This document shows positions 34,544 through 42,828 of a DNA stretch of 58,476 nt, in pieces. How positions within the stretch are numbered: position 1 is the stretch's first letter; every line of letters starts with the position of its first letter. Both the position numbers and the translations under genes were made by a program. The DNA comes from Rhizobium sp. PP-CC-3A-592 (GTDB lineage: Bacteria > Pseudomonadota > Alphaproteobacteria > Rhizobiales > Rhizobiaceae). Where the stretch lies: NCBI RefSeq assembly GCF_003217095.1, contig NZ_QJSR01000011.1, forward strand, positions 1 through 58,476. The letters run 5' to 3'. Under the pieces are notes generated by a model. The model worked only from the letters and a program-made list of their open reading frames with translations, had not been told where the DNA came from and ran no database searches.

Positions 34544-35250
34544 GCGCTGCGTCCGTGGGGTGGAAAGACCTCCGCGCTCTGTTGCAAGCTTCTTTTTCTG
34601 GGCTGTAGCACGGCGAGGGGGCTGCTAACGCTCAAAGAACTGGAAGAACGCACTACCGTTAGTAGCCTAGACTCCACTGGCGCTTTCGGCCAAGAGATCA
34701 GCATCATGAGGCTCGCGATAAACTCCGAAGGCTTGATCGAACGGATCGACGCAGACCTGAAGTGGAGGACCCTGTAGCTGACGTCGGACCTTGCAGCGAG
34801 TGGGTAAGATTGTTCGGCCCGATCCGCCCGTGACACTGATCCTTCAGCTATGCTGCGGATAACCTCTTCTGAGTTGCTGGCACCCGATCTGCCCGTCTGC
34901 GGACGGCCCGTTTCGGTCAGTTAATCGGAGCAAAGCTACCATTCGCTTCAGAGTGTTTAGATCGGATAGCTCTCGAAATCACAGGGTCACCCGTTCGTAA
35001 CCGGTCAAGGCGTGACCGCGCTGAAATGTAAAGTCCAATAGACAGCGTCCTATATCTGGAGGTTGCCGTGAGTGGCGCTTTGGCAGCCGCTCTGAAGTGC
35101 AGATTGCCAGATCCTAACACCCGCTGCAGCCGGCACAATGCCACAGCCGCAGGTGAAGGATGACTGTAACGAGCTCTGGATACTCTTAAGGATCCTGGAT
35201 AAGGTGGCAGACAGCCCAGCAGGAGATCCTGCGGGCGTAGGGAGAGGTAC
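34544..35250. other. Long gap before the Hxs cluster
   Basis: About 700 bases without a gene I can support. A plus-strand stretch around 34625-34780 reads LTLKELEERTTVSSLDSTGA then NSEGLIERIDADLKWRTL and could be the tail of a lost gene, but no family is clear. Near 35265 a short run looks like a tRNA D-arm by chance (see rejected items). The final 200 bases should contain the promoter for the Hxs region. Confidence 0.4.
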
Positions 35251-36381
35251 TTGCTACGTATCGGGAGTAGCTCAGCGGCTTGGAAGGTAAGCGCCTGCTT
35301 AGCGATGCTTGCTTTTTGCATGACAGCAGTCGAGCGCTCAAGCGCGCAGACGATTGAAGGACTTTCGATAGGCGAACCGCTTGCTGCCGAAAACGGAACC
35401 AAAGTGGCTGGACCGATATCAGTCGCCGCAAGGTCGCTTGGCGCAATGGAGAAAGGCGTAAAGCTTTCAGCCACGGTACTGCCCGGATCCCATGAGATCC
35501 TCCGGCTCGATGTAAAATGGCAAGAGCGCCCTGTTGGTGTCCCCGCCTATTTTGCGGACTTCAAGTTCGGCGTCACAACGCTTTCCGCCATCAGCAGCCG
35601 ATTCGGAAGCAAAGGGCTGCTAAATGCGAAGGTTCCACCAGTTCAGGCTAATCAAGGTTACCTGAGTTTTGTAAGCAGTTACGAGGTCAAGAACAGCAAG
35701 CTGATTGTCTCGTTCACCACCAGAGTGGACAAGGCCGCGTTGGCATATTTTCGCAATATCCAAGCTAACGACCTCTACGACCAAGTGGCAGACGTCGCAG
35801 TTCTTACCTCGATTTCGCTGGCCAACCGTGACGAATTCGCGGAAAGGGCCGGGCCGGCTGTCGCCGATGTCGGCTATAAGCCTATTGAATGGGTCGCATC
35901 GTCGGCTGACGCTGTCCCTAAGCGCATTCCTAACCTCTCAAGGGTAAAGCTCTCTCAACTCCCGGTTGCCAGGATTTACACAGGGCCAAATAATGCGCCC
36001 GATTTGACCGGACGTGCGTCTATTTTTCAGACGTTCGCCTCAAGATTATCCGAGCGCATGGCAGATGGTCCGGATTACGCCGGAGAATATGCGATCGTGC
36101 GTGTGCCCTGCGGCCGAGATTGCGTCGATGTTTTCGCAGGCAACGTCCGGACTGGAGAGGTTTTTCGCTTCCCGCTTGCAGCACAACGAGTACCTGCGCT
36201 AAAGCTTCAGTTCTCGCTAAAAAGCCGCATGATGGTCACACAGTGGCGAGAAACTGTTTCACAGGCTTGCGTCGTACAGATCTTCGATTTCGAAAATGAC
36301 GAATGGATCGAGCTTTTCAAGCATACGATCGGATCATCGTCGCTTTGCGCCAAATCGTTGAAAGCTAATCTTCAACCTTAG
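35251..36381 (+). CDS. Exported protein of unknown function next to the Hxs cluster
   Basis: A 376-residue protein with a signal peptide (VSACLAMLAFCMTAVERSSA then QTIEGLSIGEPL). I recognise no domain. The mature part has two portions: about residues 35-210 (KVAGPISVAARSLGAMEKG ... YFRNIQANDLYDQV) and a C-terminal portion with three Cys (VRVPCGRDCVDVFAGNVRTG, VSQACVVQIFDFENDEW) resembling periplasmic proteins with beta-sandwich composition. The start is TTG with GGAGAGG before it. It lies 76 bases upstream of hxsD on the same strand and may belong to the same export or surface function. Confidence 0.7.
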   Translation: MLRIGSSSAAWKVSACLAMLAFCMTAVERSSAQTIEGLSIGEPLAAENGTKVAGPISVAARSLGAMEKGVKLSATVLPGSHEILRLDVKWQERPVGVPAYFADFKFGVTTLSAISSRFGSKGLLNAKVPPVQANQGYLSFVSSYEVKNSKLIVSFTTRVDKAALAYFRNIQANDLYDQVADVAVLTSISLANRDEFAERAGPAVADVGYKPIEWVASSADAVPKRIPNLSRVKLSQLPVARIYTGPNNAPDLTGRASIFQTFASRLSERMADGPDYAGEYAIVRVPCGRDCVDVFAGNVRTGEVFRFPLAAQRVPALKLQFSLKSRMMVTQWRETVSQACVVQIFDFENDEWIELFKHTIGSSSLCAKSLKANLQP

Positions 36382-36418
36382 GCTAGCTAACTGCGTTTAA
36401 CGGTTGTGGAACCTAAAG

Positions 36419-36446
36419 CCCGCCCGTATGCTCCTGTTGAGGCGGG
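36419..36446 (+). promoter_or_regulatory. Stem-loop over the hxsD ribosome-binding site
   Basis: CCCGCC at 36419-36424 can pair with GGCGGG at 36441-36446 around a 16-base loop. The right arm runs into the GGGAG ribosome-binding site of hxsD, so the stem would hide it. It also ends in AGTTTT, so a weak terminator for the gene before it is a second reading. Confidence 0.4.
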
Positions 36447-36457
36447 AGTTTTGCTAC

Positions 36458-36730
36458 ATGAGCATACTATACCAATCGTCCACGGCGCTGCATTCACGGC
36501 TGCTCCCGTACGTCGCAGACACCATTACGCGGTTCAGCTATCTCCATCCGACCGTGGAGGTTTTGTTCGACGGGGAGAGCCTGAGGATATTGGGGCCTGA
36601 CAGTGGTGACACTGATCTCTTCCGTGAATTGATGTTCTGTCTGTATCGCGAGAAGGTTCTCGCACAAACCTTGCCGCTGCGGCGGATGCTCATCGAAGGC
36701 GTAACCGGACGTGACCGTCGTTCCGTTTAA
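36458..36730 (+). CDS. hxsD: His-Xaa-Ser system protein HxsD
   Basis: A 90-residue protein whose size and place directly before two radical SAM genes match HxsD, the small partner of the Hxs system. The sequence (ITRFSYLHPTVEVLFDGESL then LFRELMFCLYREKVLAQTLP) resembles the small precursor-recognition partners that go with radical SAM peptide maturases; its biochemical role is not known. The ATG at 36458 has GGGAG 9 bases upstream; the open frame to 36404 is an unneeded extension. The end overlaps hxsB by 20 bases. Confidence 0.8.
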   Translation: MSILYQSSTALHSRLLPYVADTITRFSYLHPTVEVLFDGESLRILGPDSGDTDLFRELMFCLYREKVLAQTLPLRRMLIEGVTGRDRRSV

Positions 36731-38120
36731 GTTTCGCAAGGCCGTAAACGGCCAGATCCTATTTACCGACGACGGCGGCCGGTTTTTCCGGTCGAGCGAA
36801 GCGTTCCTCGAACGGTATGTCTATGAGGCGCTGGAAGACCAAGACCTCGCTTTTCTGGAGGTAAACGGGTTCTCATACACTGATGAACAGGATCTTGCTT
36901 ATGCCGGCTTTGCCTATGCGTTTGCGAGCCGCCTGTATCTGCCGCGTCAGCTCGATTATATTATTCTCGTCCCAACTCTGAGGTGCAACCTGGCCTGCAG
37001 CTACTGCCAGGTATCACGTGTCAATGAGGCCACGCCTGGCTTCGACTGGACAGACGAGACCCTTGTGAGCGTTCTCCATTTCCTTTCCGGCCTTCAGACC
37101 CGAACAATAAAGGTCGAATTCCAAGGTGGCGAACCGCTGCTTCGACTCGACCTACTCTTGGCCGTTCGCGACTTTTGCAACGCGACGTTTGAGGTCTGTG
37201 AGTTCGTTGTCTGCACCAACCTTCAGGTCGTTTCTCCGGAAGCATGGGCATTCCTCGCGCTTCCAGATGTCTCCGTAAGCACATCGCTTGACGGAAGCAA
37301 AGAGGCACACCTAAACCAACGCACCTCGACCGTTTCCGCCACCAATCGCTTTTTCGAAAACCTGATGCACGCCACCTCGCACCTCGGTGAGGGAAAAGTG
37401 TCCGCGCTGCCGACCATCGACCCGCGGCACGCTCCTTCGCCTCGGTCAGTGATCGAGATGTATGCGTCCTTCAACATGCGGTCGATCTATATCCGGCCGG
37501 TAAACTTCCAGGGTTTCGCGCGCAAGAGGTTCGACGCCCTTGCTACCACAAAGGCATGGATACGCTATTACTCGGAATTCCTCGATGCGGCGATCGTTCA
37601 CAATTGGGAGGCTGTCGACCACGTCGAGGAGTATTATTTCGTGCATTGCCTGCGGCGGGTTCTCCGCGCTGGTCACGACGGCCATGTTGATCTGCGTAAC
37701 CCAAATATCCTAGGCAGCGGCTATCTCGTCATAGACCATGACGGTCGCGTTTACCCAACCGACGAGGCCCGCATGGTGACACGCGTCGGCCAGATGGATT
37801 TGTCCGTTGGTCACATAGCGTCCGGGATCGACCAGTCTAAGGTCGATGCGCTAAATGAGGAAGCGAGCAACAACTTCCATCCAGATTGCGTTCACTGCGT
37901 GTACCAGCCTTTTTGTGGCGTTGATCTCATCGACGATTTGTCGAGATACGGGCGGATTGACCTGCCGAAACATCAGACAGACTTCTGCCAGCGGCACATG
38001 GCGATCTTCGACAAGGTGTTCGAGTTGCTCTATTCGGAGGATCCTAGAGTCCAGAAATCCCTGGCAATGTGGGCTGGCTCCCAGAGCATCGATCCTCTGC
38101 TCGTGAAGGCACACGCATGA
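36711..38120 (+). CDS. hxsB: His-Xaa-Ser system radical SAM maturase HxsB
   Basis: A 469-residue radical SAM protein. The 4Fe-4S motif C-X3-C-X2-C is at Cys92, Cys96 and Cys99 (LRCNLACSYCQVSR). EFQGGEPLLR is the SAM-binding Gly-Gly-Glu motif. A C-terminal SPASM-like Cys cluster is visible as CVHCVYQPFCGVD and later CQRH. The start is a GTG overlapping hxsD. HxsB and HxsC are thought to modify the His-X-Ser repeats of HxsA; the chemistry is not established. Its stop overlaps hxsC as ATGA. Confidence 0.9.
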   Translation: MTVVPFKFRKAVNGQILFTDDGGRFFRSSEAFLERYVYEALEDQDLAFLEVNGFSYTDEQDLAYAGFAYAFASRLYLPRQLDYIILVPTLRCNLACSYCQVSRVNEATPGFDWTDETLVSVLHFLSGLQTRTIKVEFQGGEPLLRLDLLLAVRDFCNATFEVCEFVVCTNLQVVSPEAWAFLALPDVSVSTSLDGSKEAHLNQRTSTVSATNRFFENLMHATSHLGEGKVSALPTIDPRHAPSPRSVIEMYASFNMRSIYIRPVNFQGFARKRFDALATTKAWIRYYSEFLDAAIVHNWEAVDHVEEYYFVHCLRRVLRAGHDGHVDLRNPNILGSGYLVIDHDGRVYPTDEARMVTRVGQMDLSVGHIASGIDQSKVDALNEEASNNFHPDCVHCVYQPFCGVDLIDDLSRYGRIDLPKHQTDFCQRHMAIFDKVFELLYSEDPRVQKSLAMWAGSQSIDPLLVKAHA

Positions 38121-39205
38121 TCAACCTCCGCGTCGCCGTCGAGGCGCCACCGATCCTAGAACCGCTCGTGGTGAGGCTCCTGGCACACGAACCAACAATC
38201 CGGACGGATAACGACGCGGTTCTCCTGTTCGAGGAAGACGACAGGCTGGAGTATGATCTCCAAGGGTTCTCGTTAGTCGTCCACGCCCCCTCATCCAACA
38301 ACATCGACGGGGATGTTCTGCTGATCGTGCCTGGACAGCCGAGCGCCCATCGGCTGATCCGTGCGTCCTCCAAGCACAATACGCTCCTCGTGACGGAACG
38401 CTGCGACCAGCTCTGCGTCATGTGCTCGCAGCCGCCTAAATCGTACCACACGGATCTCTTCGATCAGTTTGCAACTGCGGCTCTGCTGGCGCCGGAAAAG
38501 GCTATGATCGGCATATCGGGGGGCGAGCCACTTCTCTACAAGTCCCGGCTGCTTGAGATGCTGGGAAGGGTTGTCGAAGCAAGGCCCGATCTCACATTCC
38601 ATATTTTGACCAACGGACAGCACCTCTCCGCAGCGGATGTACCAGCAATCGCCGAGCTTGGGCCGGAGCGAATTCTGTGGGGTGTGCCGATTTACGCTGT
38701 CGATGCCGCGGTTCACGATAGTATCGTCGGCAAGAGCGGAGCGTTCGCCAAGCTCACAGAAGGATTGACGGTTCTCATGAGGGCCGGCGCCTCGGTTGAG
38801 CTTCGCACCGTCGTGCTGCGCCAGAACTGGGATCAATTGCCGACTCTCGCCGACTTCATCAGCTCTCGTCTCAGCTTTAGCTCGGTTTGGGCGATAATGC
38901 AGCTGGAGCCGATCGGCTACGGCCGCATGAATTGGAGGAAGTCGTTCCAGGACACTTCAGAAGACTTCAGCAATGTTGCACGCGCTATTGATATCAGCAT
39001 GGCCCGTGGCCAGTCGGTGTCTCTCTACAACTTCCCCCTTTGCTCAGTCCCGCATGAGTACCAACGTCACGCTCCTTCGACCATTTCAGATTGGAAACGG
39101 AAGTACCTAGACTTTTGTGACGGCTGCTCTTCGCGTCAAGCTTGTGGTGGGTTTTTCGAGTGGTATAAGCATGGTGAGGGGTTTGCACGTTTGGGGGGAA
39201 CATGA
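38117..39205 (+). CDS. hxsC: His-Xaa-Ser system radical SAM maturase HxsC
   Basis: A 362-residue radical SAM protein with the C-X3-C-X2-C motif at Cys96, Cys100 and Cys103 (TERCDQLCVMCSQPP), ISGGEPLLY for SAM binding, and C-terminal Cys residues (FCDGCSSRQACGGFF) that probably bind an auxiliary cluster. The ATG at 38117 overlaps hxsB as ATGA; its own stop overlaps hxsA as ATGA at 39202. Two different radical SAM enzymes for one small substrate suggests two successive modifications. Confidence 0.9.
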   Translation: MINLRVAVEAPPILEPLVVRLLAHEPTIRTDNDAVLLFEEDDRLEYDLQGFSLVVHAPSSNNIDGDVLLIVPGQPSAHRLIRASSKHNTLLVTERCDQLCVMCSQPPKSYHTDLFDQFATAALLAPEKAMIGISGGEPLLYKSRLLEMLGRVVEARPDLTFHILTNGQHLSAADVPAIAELGPERILWGVPIYAVDAAVHDSIVGKSGAFAKLTEGLTVLMRAGASVELRTVVLRQNWDQLPTLADFISSRLSFSSVWAIMQLEPIGYGRMNWRKSFQDTSEDFSNVARAIDISMARGQSVSLYNFPLCSVPHEYQRHAPSTISDWKRKYLDFCDGCSSRQACGGFFEWYKHGEGFARLGGT

Positions 39206-39837
39206 AGGCGCGCATATTCTTGGTACCGTCGCTTCTTGCGGCGGGGTTCTTTCCGTCAAAGGCATCGGCGATGCCGCTTCCTGAGGGCGTAGGACCGAAA
39301 GATCATGGTCCGTCGATCCTTGAAAAGCTCAAGCTCAAGCACGTCTTCACATTGGCCGGACACCGATCGCACAGCTCGCATAGGTCGCACAGCTCACACT
39401 CCAGCCACAGGTCCAGCAGCGGCGGTGGATATACGACACGCTCGTACAGCTCACCGACGTATTCTGCGCCGACCCCGGACTACTCCCCGCCCGCTCCTTC
39501 TGTGTCTCCACCGGCATCTGTCGCTCCCGTTTATCCCTCGGCGCCAGTGGTTCCGAGGGCACTGTCGTCCTATCCGGCGGCCATCGATCCCGCACAGCCT
39601 TCAGATATTCAGGCCCCATTAAAGACGCTTCCAGGCAATACCGACAAGTTCAGGCGCATCGTAATGCAGGTCCAAACTGCGCTCACTGCCTATGGCTACT
39701 ACACCGGCGCGATCGATGGCAGGGTCGGGCCCGCTTGTAAGACGGCGATTTCGTCCATGCAGACCGATTACAATCTAAAGGTGACAGGTACCATAACGCC
39801 GGAAGTGCTCAATGCCTTCGCGATCGTCGCAAACTGA
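39202..39837 (+). CDS. hxsA: HxsA: exported His-Xaa-Ser repeat protein with peptidoglycan-binding domain
   Basis: A 211-residue protein, the probable substrate of HxsB and HxsC. A signal peptide (FLVPSLLAAGFFPSKASA) is followed at residues 54-71 by six consecutive His-X-Ser triplets (HRS HSS HRS HSS HSS HRS). A Ser/Tyr/Pro-rich linker leads to a C-terminal peptidoglycan-binding domain (VQTALTAYGYYTGAIDGRVG, AISSMQTDYNLKVTGTITPE). It would be exported and anchored at the cell wall after modification in the cytoplasm. The number and spacing of repeats is directly visible; the modification is inferred from the family. Confidence 0.92.
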   Translation: MKARIFLVPSLLAAGFFPSKASAMPLPEGVGPKDHGPSILEKLKLKHVFTLAGHRSHSSHRSHSSHSSHRSSSGGGYTTRSYSSPTYSAPTPDYSPPAPSVSPPASVAPVYPSAPVVPRALSSYPAAIDPAQPSDIQAPLKTLPGNTDKFRRIVMQVQTALTAYGYYTGAIDGRVGPACKTAISSMQTDYNLKVTGTITPEVLNAFAIVAN

Positions 39838-39921
39838 GATGGGCGGCCGACCCCATGCGTTTTCTGGTTGGCGATCCAGACCGAACGCTTTGGTGACATC
39901 ATCGGTGTTGGTTTTTCATTC

Positions 39922-40866
39922 ATGACACGCGTTCAGCTGATCAAGCCGTCGATTTCGGCGGGCGAGCTCATAGCATCGATCAAGCGGATGCAAGGCCCCG
40001 GTTCTGCGCCAGATCCGGCCTTGCTTATGCCCAATACGGGCTCACTAACTGTATCGGGCGCGGGCCGTACGGCGCGCGCGGCACGACGATGGACCATTTT
40101 CGCCGGACTGGTGTCGACCTCCACTGGCATCTATCTCGCATCCGAGGTTCATGGGTTTTGGGGTTCAGTACTGTGCGTCATCGCGGCGTTCATGACGCTT
40201 CGGGCATGGACGCGACGGTCTGTTTTCAAGCAGGAACTCGCTGAGGCTCGTTCCGCGTGGGAAAAAGAAGTTGCGAGCTGGTTGGATCGGGGGAGCCCTG
40301 CGCTATTCGACAGGCGGAAAAGCGAACTGCTCGAAACCGCTGTCGCCTACAACGAGTTGCCGGTGCGCGAGCACCGAAAACTCGTAAGTCTCGATCAGGA
40401 GAAGCGCCGGAGCCAGCTCGAGCGATATCTTCAGCAGAAGTTGATCAGCGGCGCGGATATAAAGGGCGTAGGTTCCGGGCGCGTACAAAAGCTGGCTTCA
40501 CACGGAATCGTCACGGCATGGGACCTTCACCAGAGACAGGTAACGCACGTCTCCGGGATTGGGCCATCCCTTGCAGAGGAGCTGCAGCGGTGGTCACGCG
40601 AGGTGGAGCGTACTTTCACTTTTGATGAAACTGCTCCTACCGATCACACCGCTATCCAGCGCGTCAAGACTGAGTTTGGCATCCAACGGGACCAACTGGA
40701 ACGCGAGCTTGCGAAAGGACAAGAAGAGCTGCAGAGATTTTGCGAAGAAGCCACAATGTTGAGAGCTCAGGCTCCCCAGCCCATGGTCTCCGCCTTCATA
40801 CGGCTGAAACAGGTCGAGACCGATATCAGCTACATTAAGGGTCGCGATGTCCGCACCTTACCGTGA
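39922..40866 (+). CDS. Membrane protein with helix-hairpin-helix domain
   Basis: A 314-residue protein with two transmembrane segments (about 57-73, WTIFAGLVSTSTGIYLA, and 77-95) and a helix-hairpin-helix pair (IKGVGSGRVQKLASHGIVTA and VTHVSGIGPSLAEELQRWS), then a long helical tail. This layout resembles the region that follows the kinase domain in bacterial protein kinases with helix-hairpin-helix motifs, but no kinase domain is present. Nothing in the Hxs core requires it, so this is probably an additional partner. The ATG at 39922 is weakly supported; an in-frame TTG at 39868 is an alternative. Confidence 0.7.
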   Translation: MTRVQLIKPSISAGELIASIKRMQGPGSAPDPALLMPNTGSLTVSGAGRTARAARRWTIFAGLVSTSTGIYLASEVHGFWGSVLCVIAAFMTLRAWTRRSVFKQELAEARSAWEKEVASWLDRGSPALFDRRKSELLETAVAYNELPVREHRKLVSLDQEKRRSQLERYLQQKLISGADIKGVGSGRVQKLASHGIVTAWDLHQRQVTHVSGIGPSLAEELQRWSREVERTFTFDETAPTDHTAIQRVKTEFGIQRDQLERELAKGQEELQRFCEEATMLRAQAPQPMVSAFIRLKQVETDISYIKGRDVRTLP

Positions 40867-41491
40867 CTTCTGGATCATTGTCGGACTGACGGTCGGCGCT
40901 GTCGTGTTGGCGAGCGCTTCGTCGAAAGTTACGAGGCAGGCGGTGAGACCGAGTCAACAAGCTTCCACGCCGTCGGATCCTCCGGAAGCGAGGCAAACAA
41001 ATACCAATGCGGACACGCCGGCCGTTACCCGCAACACTCCAGTTCCCGAGATGCAGATCACGGCGGTGGAAGCTACAGTCGGCGATAAGGTTTTGCTTCC
41101 AGTCCGGGACATTGACCCTGATGTCCGCTTGGCGTTCGACACGGCCGTGAGCATATTGCTTGCCGAGCCCGATACGATCAACGGAGAAGAGCTTGGAGAT
41201 ACCAGAAACGGGTCATATTTAAGAACGCCAGAAGAGCTAGGAGCTCCAACCGCTCCAGTGTCGATTGAATCGCCGCCGACAGACGACTCTTTAGCGAGAA
41301 CAGGCGTCACCACGACGAACGTGAACGTGCGGGAAGGGCCGGCTGCTAAGTACCTCCTCGTATCAACGCTACCCGTTGGGGCGAAGGTGGCAATTCTGGA
41401 GGAGGAGGCAGGATGGCTGCACGTCCTAGAGGCAGGAACGGGTCGAAAGGGCTGGGTGAACGGCCGCTTCGTCACTGACGTCATCAACTAA
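40847..41491 (+). CDS. Membrane-anchored SH3b-domain protein
   Basis: A 214-residue protein with an N-terminal transmembrane anchor (FWIIVGLTVGAVVLASASS), a low-complexity linker rich in Thr, Pro and Asn (PSDPPEARQTNTNADTPAVT) and a C-terminal bacterial SH3 domain (VNVREGPAAKYLLVSTLPVG ... GWLHVLEAGTGRKGWVNGRF). SH3b domains bind cell-wall peptides or act in signalling at the envelope. It overlaps the helix-hairpin-helix gene by 20 bases and ends the Hxs-linked operon, a second cell-wall-type protein beside HxsA. Confidence 0.85.
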   Translation: MSAPYRDFWIIVGLTVGAVVLASASSKVTRQAVRPSQQASTPSDPPEARQTNTNADTPAVTRNTPVPEMQITAVEATVGDKVLLPVRDIDPDVRLAFDTAVSILLAEPDTINGEELGDTRNGSYLRTPEELGAPTAPVSIESPPTDDSLARTGVTTTNVNVREGPAAKYLLVSTLPVGAKVAILEEEAGWLHVLEAGTGRKGWVNGRFVTDVIN

Positions 41492-41781
41492 GGAACCGGC
41501 ACCAACCTACATAAAGACCGATGCCAAATTCTAGGGCTACTGTTGCAGAGCGACATACCGAGATGAGCCGGCTCTTCTGTACACAACTCCCGATCCACGA
41601 GCTACGAACTGCACCACGGTACCGTGCGAAGCGGCAACCGGCATTCAACCGCCGTTGAGGTCCTTTACGTTCATATTCTGATCCAGCTGTTTTATACCTT
41701 CTTGAGTGGTCGGTGCGCTACAACGTAGTGAGCTCTTGTTCGATACCCCTCAAGGCGAAGTTTAACTCCTCGAATAACATT
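41492..41781. other. Convergent gap between Hxs operon and defence island
   Basis: About 290 bases between the plus-strand SH3b gene and the end of the minus-strand abortive-infection-like gene. I see no gene, no strong stem-loop and no repeat. Confidence 0.4.
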
Positions 41782-42630
41782 TTAACGATCGTCGCCAATT
41801 TGTCCTTGGGGAGCTATAGGCTTTTTACTTGGCGTCACATCCCGACCGAGAAAGGTTGATGGTGGATAGTGATCCTGCAGGATCCGGCGACCGAATTCCT
41901 CCGGTAAATATTTTGCGATCCGGAACTCAACAAGTAGTTCTTTGAAGCTGCCAGACACTGCGGAAAGTCCATTGTAGCAGCAAAGAGCGACCTCATGACT
42001 CGTCAGCTGGCTGCGCAGAAGGTTTCCGTATCTGTGTTTTTCTTCCAGCTCTAGTTTCAGATCGTTCTTTATCGTCGAAAGTATCGTGTAGAGCAAGCGA
42101 TAGTAAGGTGCGAATGTACTCTCGTATCGGTCATGACAGTTCGTAACATAGATCTCTGCCAGTCTACTGGAAGAAACACGTCCGGCATGCAGCTCTTCAA
42201 CTTCCGCCCAATATCTGATCTCAAACTGCGCGCGTTTGAATGCCTCTGGACCGGTGACAAGTTCGTCATAGTTTTTTTCTTTCGTCCGAGTGCCTCCATC
42301 ATATCCGTCAGTGTATCTGAACTCTACGTCTTCCCGGGCCTCGCGCAAAAGTCGTAGCAATTCATAAAATGTCCTTTCGAACCGCTGGAGGTGTTGATCT
42401 TGTGCAGCTTCGTCAATCTGGTTTTGCTGCTGATGGAGGGTAAAAAGAACAGCGACGAATGCCAGAGCGGAGAACAAGGCGTTCAAGCCACCGAAGGCAT
42501 CCCCCCATTGTCCAATACGATCCGGCGCCCACTCCAACCCAAGAAGTGGAAAAATTGCTGGAGACAGAGCCCAAAGGAGCCAGAGAATGCTCGCGATAAC
42601 AGCCACTCCGTACAAATATTTTCGGCGCAT
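41782..42630 (-). CDS. Putative phage abortive-infection membrane protein
   Basis: A 282-residue protein with two N-terminal transmembrane segments (YGVAVIASILWLLWALSPAI and NALFSALAFVAVLFTLHQQQ) and a helical cytoplasmic part. It shows the family signature QRFERTFYELLRLLREARED, a conserved Tyr/Asp region around FAPYYRLLYTILSTIKNDL, and HEVALCCYNGL. This matches putative phage abortive-infection (Abi) membrane proteins. GAGG lies 9 bases before the ATG. It is the last gene of the minus-strand defence cluster, separated from the NERD gene by about 200 bases with a stem-loop, so it may be a separate unit. Confidence 0.8.
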   Translation of the reverse strand: MRRKYLYGVAVIASILWLLWALSPAIFPLLGLEWAPDRIGQWGDAFGGLNALFSALAFVAVLFTLHQQQNQIDEAAQDQHLQRFERTFYELLRLLREAREDVEFRYTDGYDGGTRTKEKNYDELVTGPEAFKRAQFEIRYWAEVEELHAGRVSSSRLAEIYVTNCHDRYESTFAPYYRLLYTILSTIKNDLKLELEEKHRYGNLLRSQLTSHEVALCCYNGLSAVSGSFKELLVEFRIAKYLPEEFGRRILQDHYPPSTFLGRDVTPSKKPIAPQGQIGDDR

Positions 42631-42770
42631 GCGGACGTACCTCTGAGCAAATATAACTAGCTGCCGGTCGACAGCTCTATTGTGGACAGGTTGCCTATAA
42701 TCGGCTCAGGCTTCTCCACTATCGCCGATCGAACGCCGAACCGTGGATTCCCCCCCGGCTCGTAAATCAT

Positions 42771-42802
42771 GCCCCTCCGTCCGGCTTCACCGGTGAGGGG
42801 GC
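42771..42802 (-). terminator. Strong stem-loop downstream of the NERD-helicase gene
   Basis: GCCCCTC at 42771-42777 pairs with GAGGGGGC at 42795-42802, and an inner CCGG pair strengthens the stem. It lies 27 bases past the stop of the minus-strand NERD-helicase gene, before the Abi-like gene. A TTTT follows only on the plus-strand side, so as a terminator for the minus strand it is not canonical. Confidence 0.4.
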
Positions 42803-42828
42803 GGGCTGCTTTTGGAGGATGCGCCCAC

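Noticed and set aside
35262-35305. A run like a tRNA D-arm (GGGAGTAGCTCAGCGG followed by AAGCGCCTGC)
   Set aside because: No matching T-arm, anticodon stem or acceptor stem can be formed downstream, and it lies inside the start of a signal-peptide gene.
39361-39414. The HxS coding repeat as a CRISPR or DNA satellite
   Set aside because: The periodicity is explained by a translated three-residue protein repeat in a well-supported gene.
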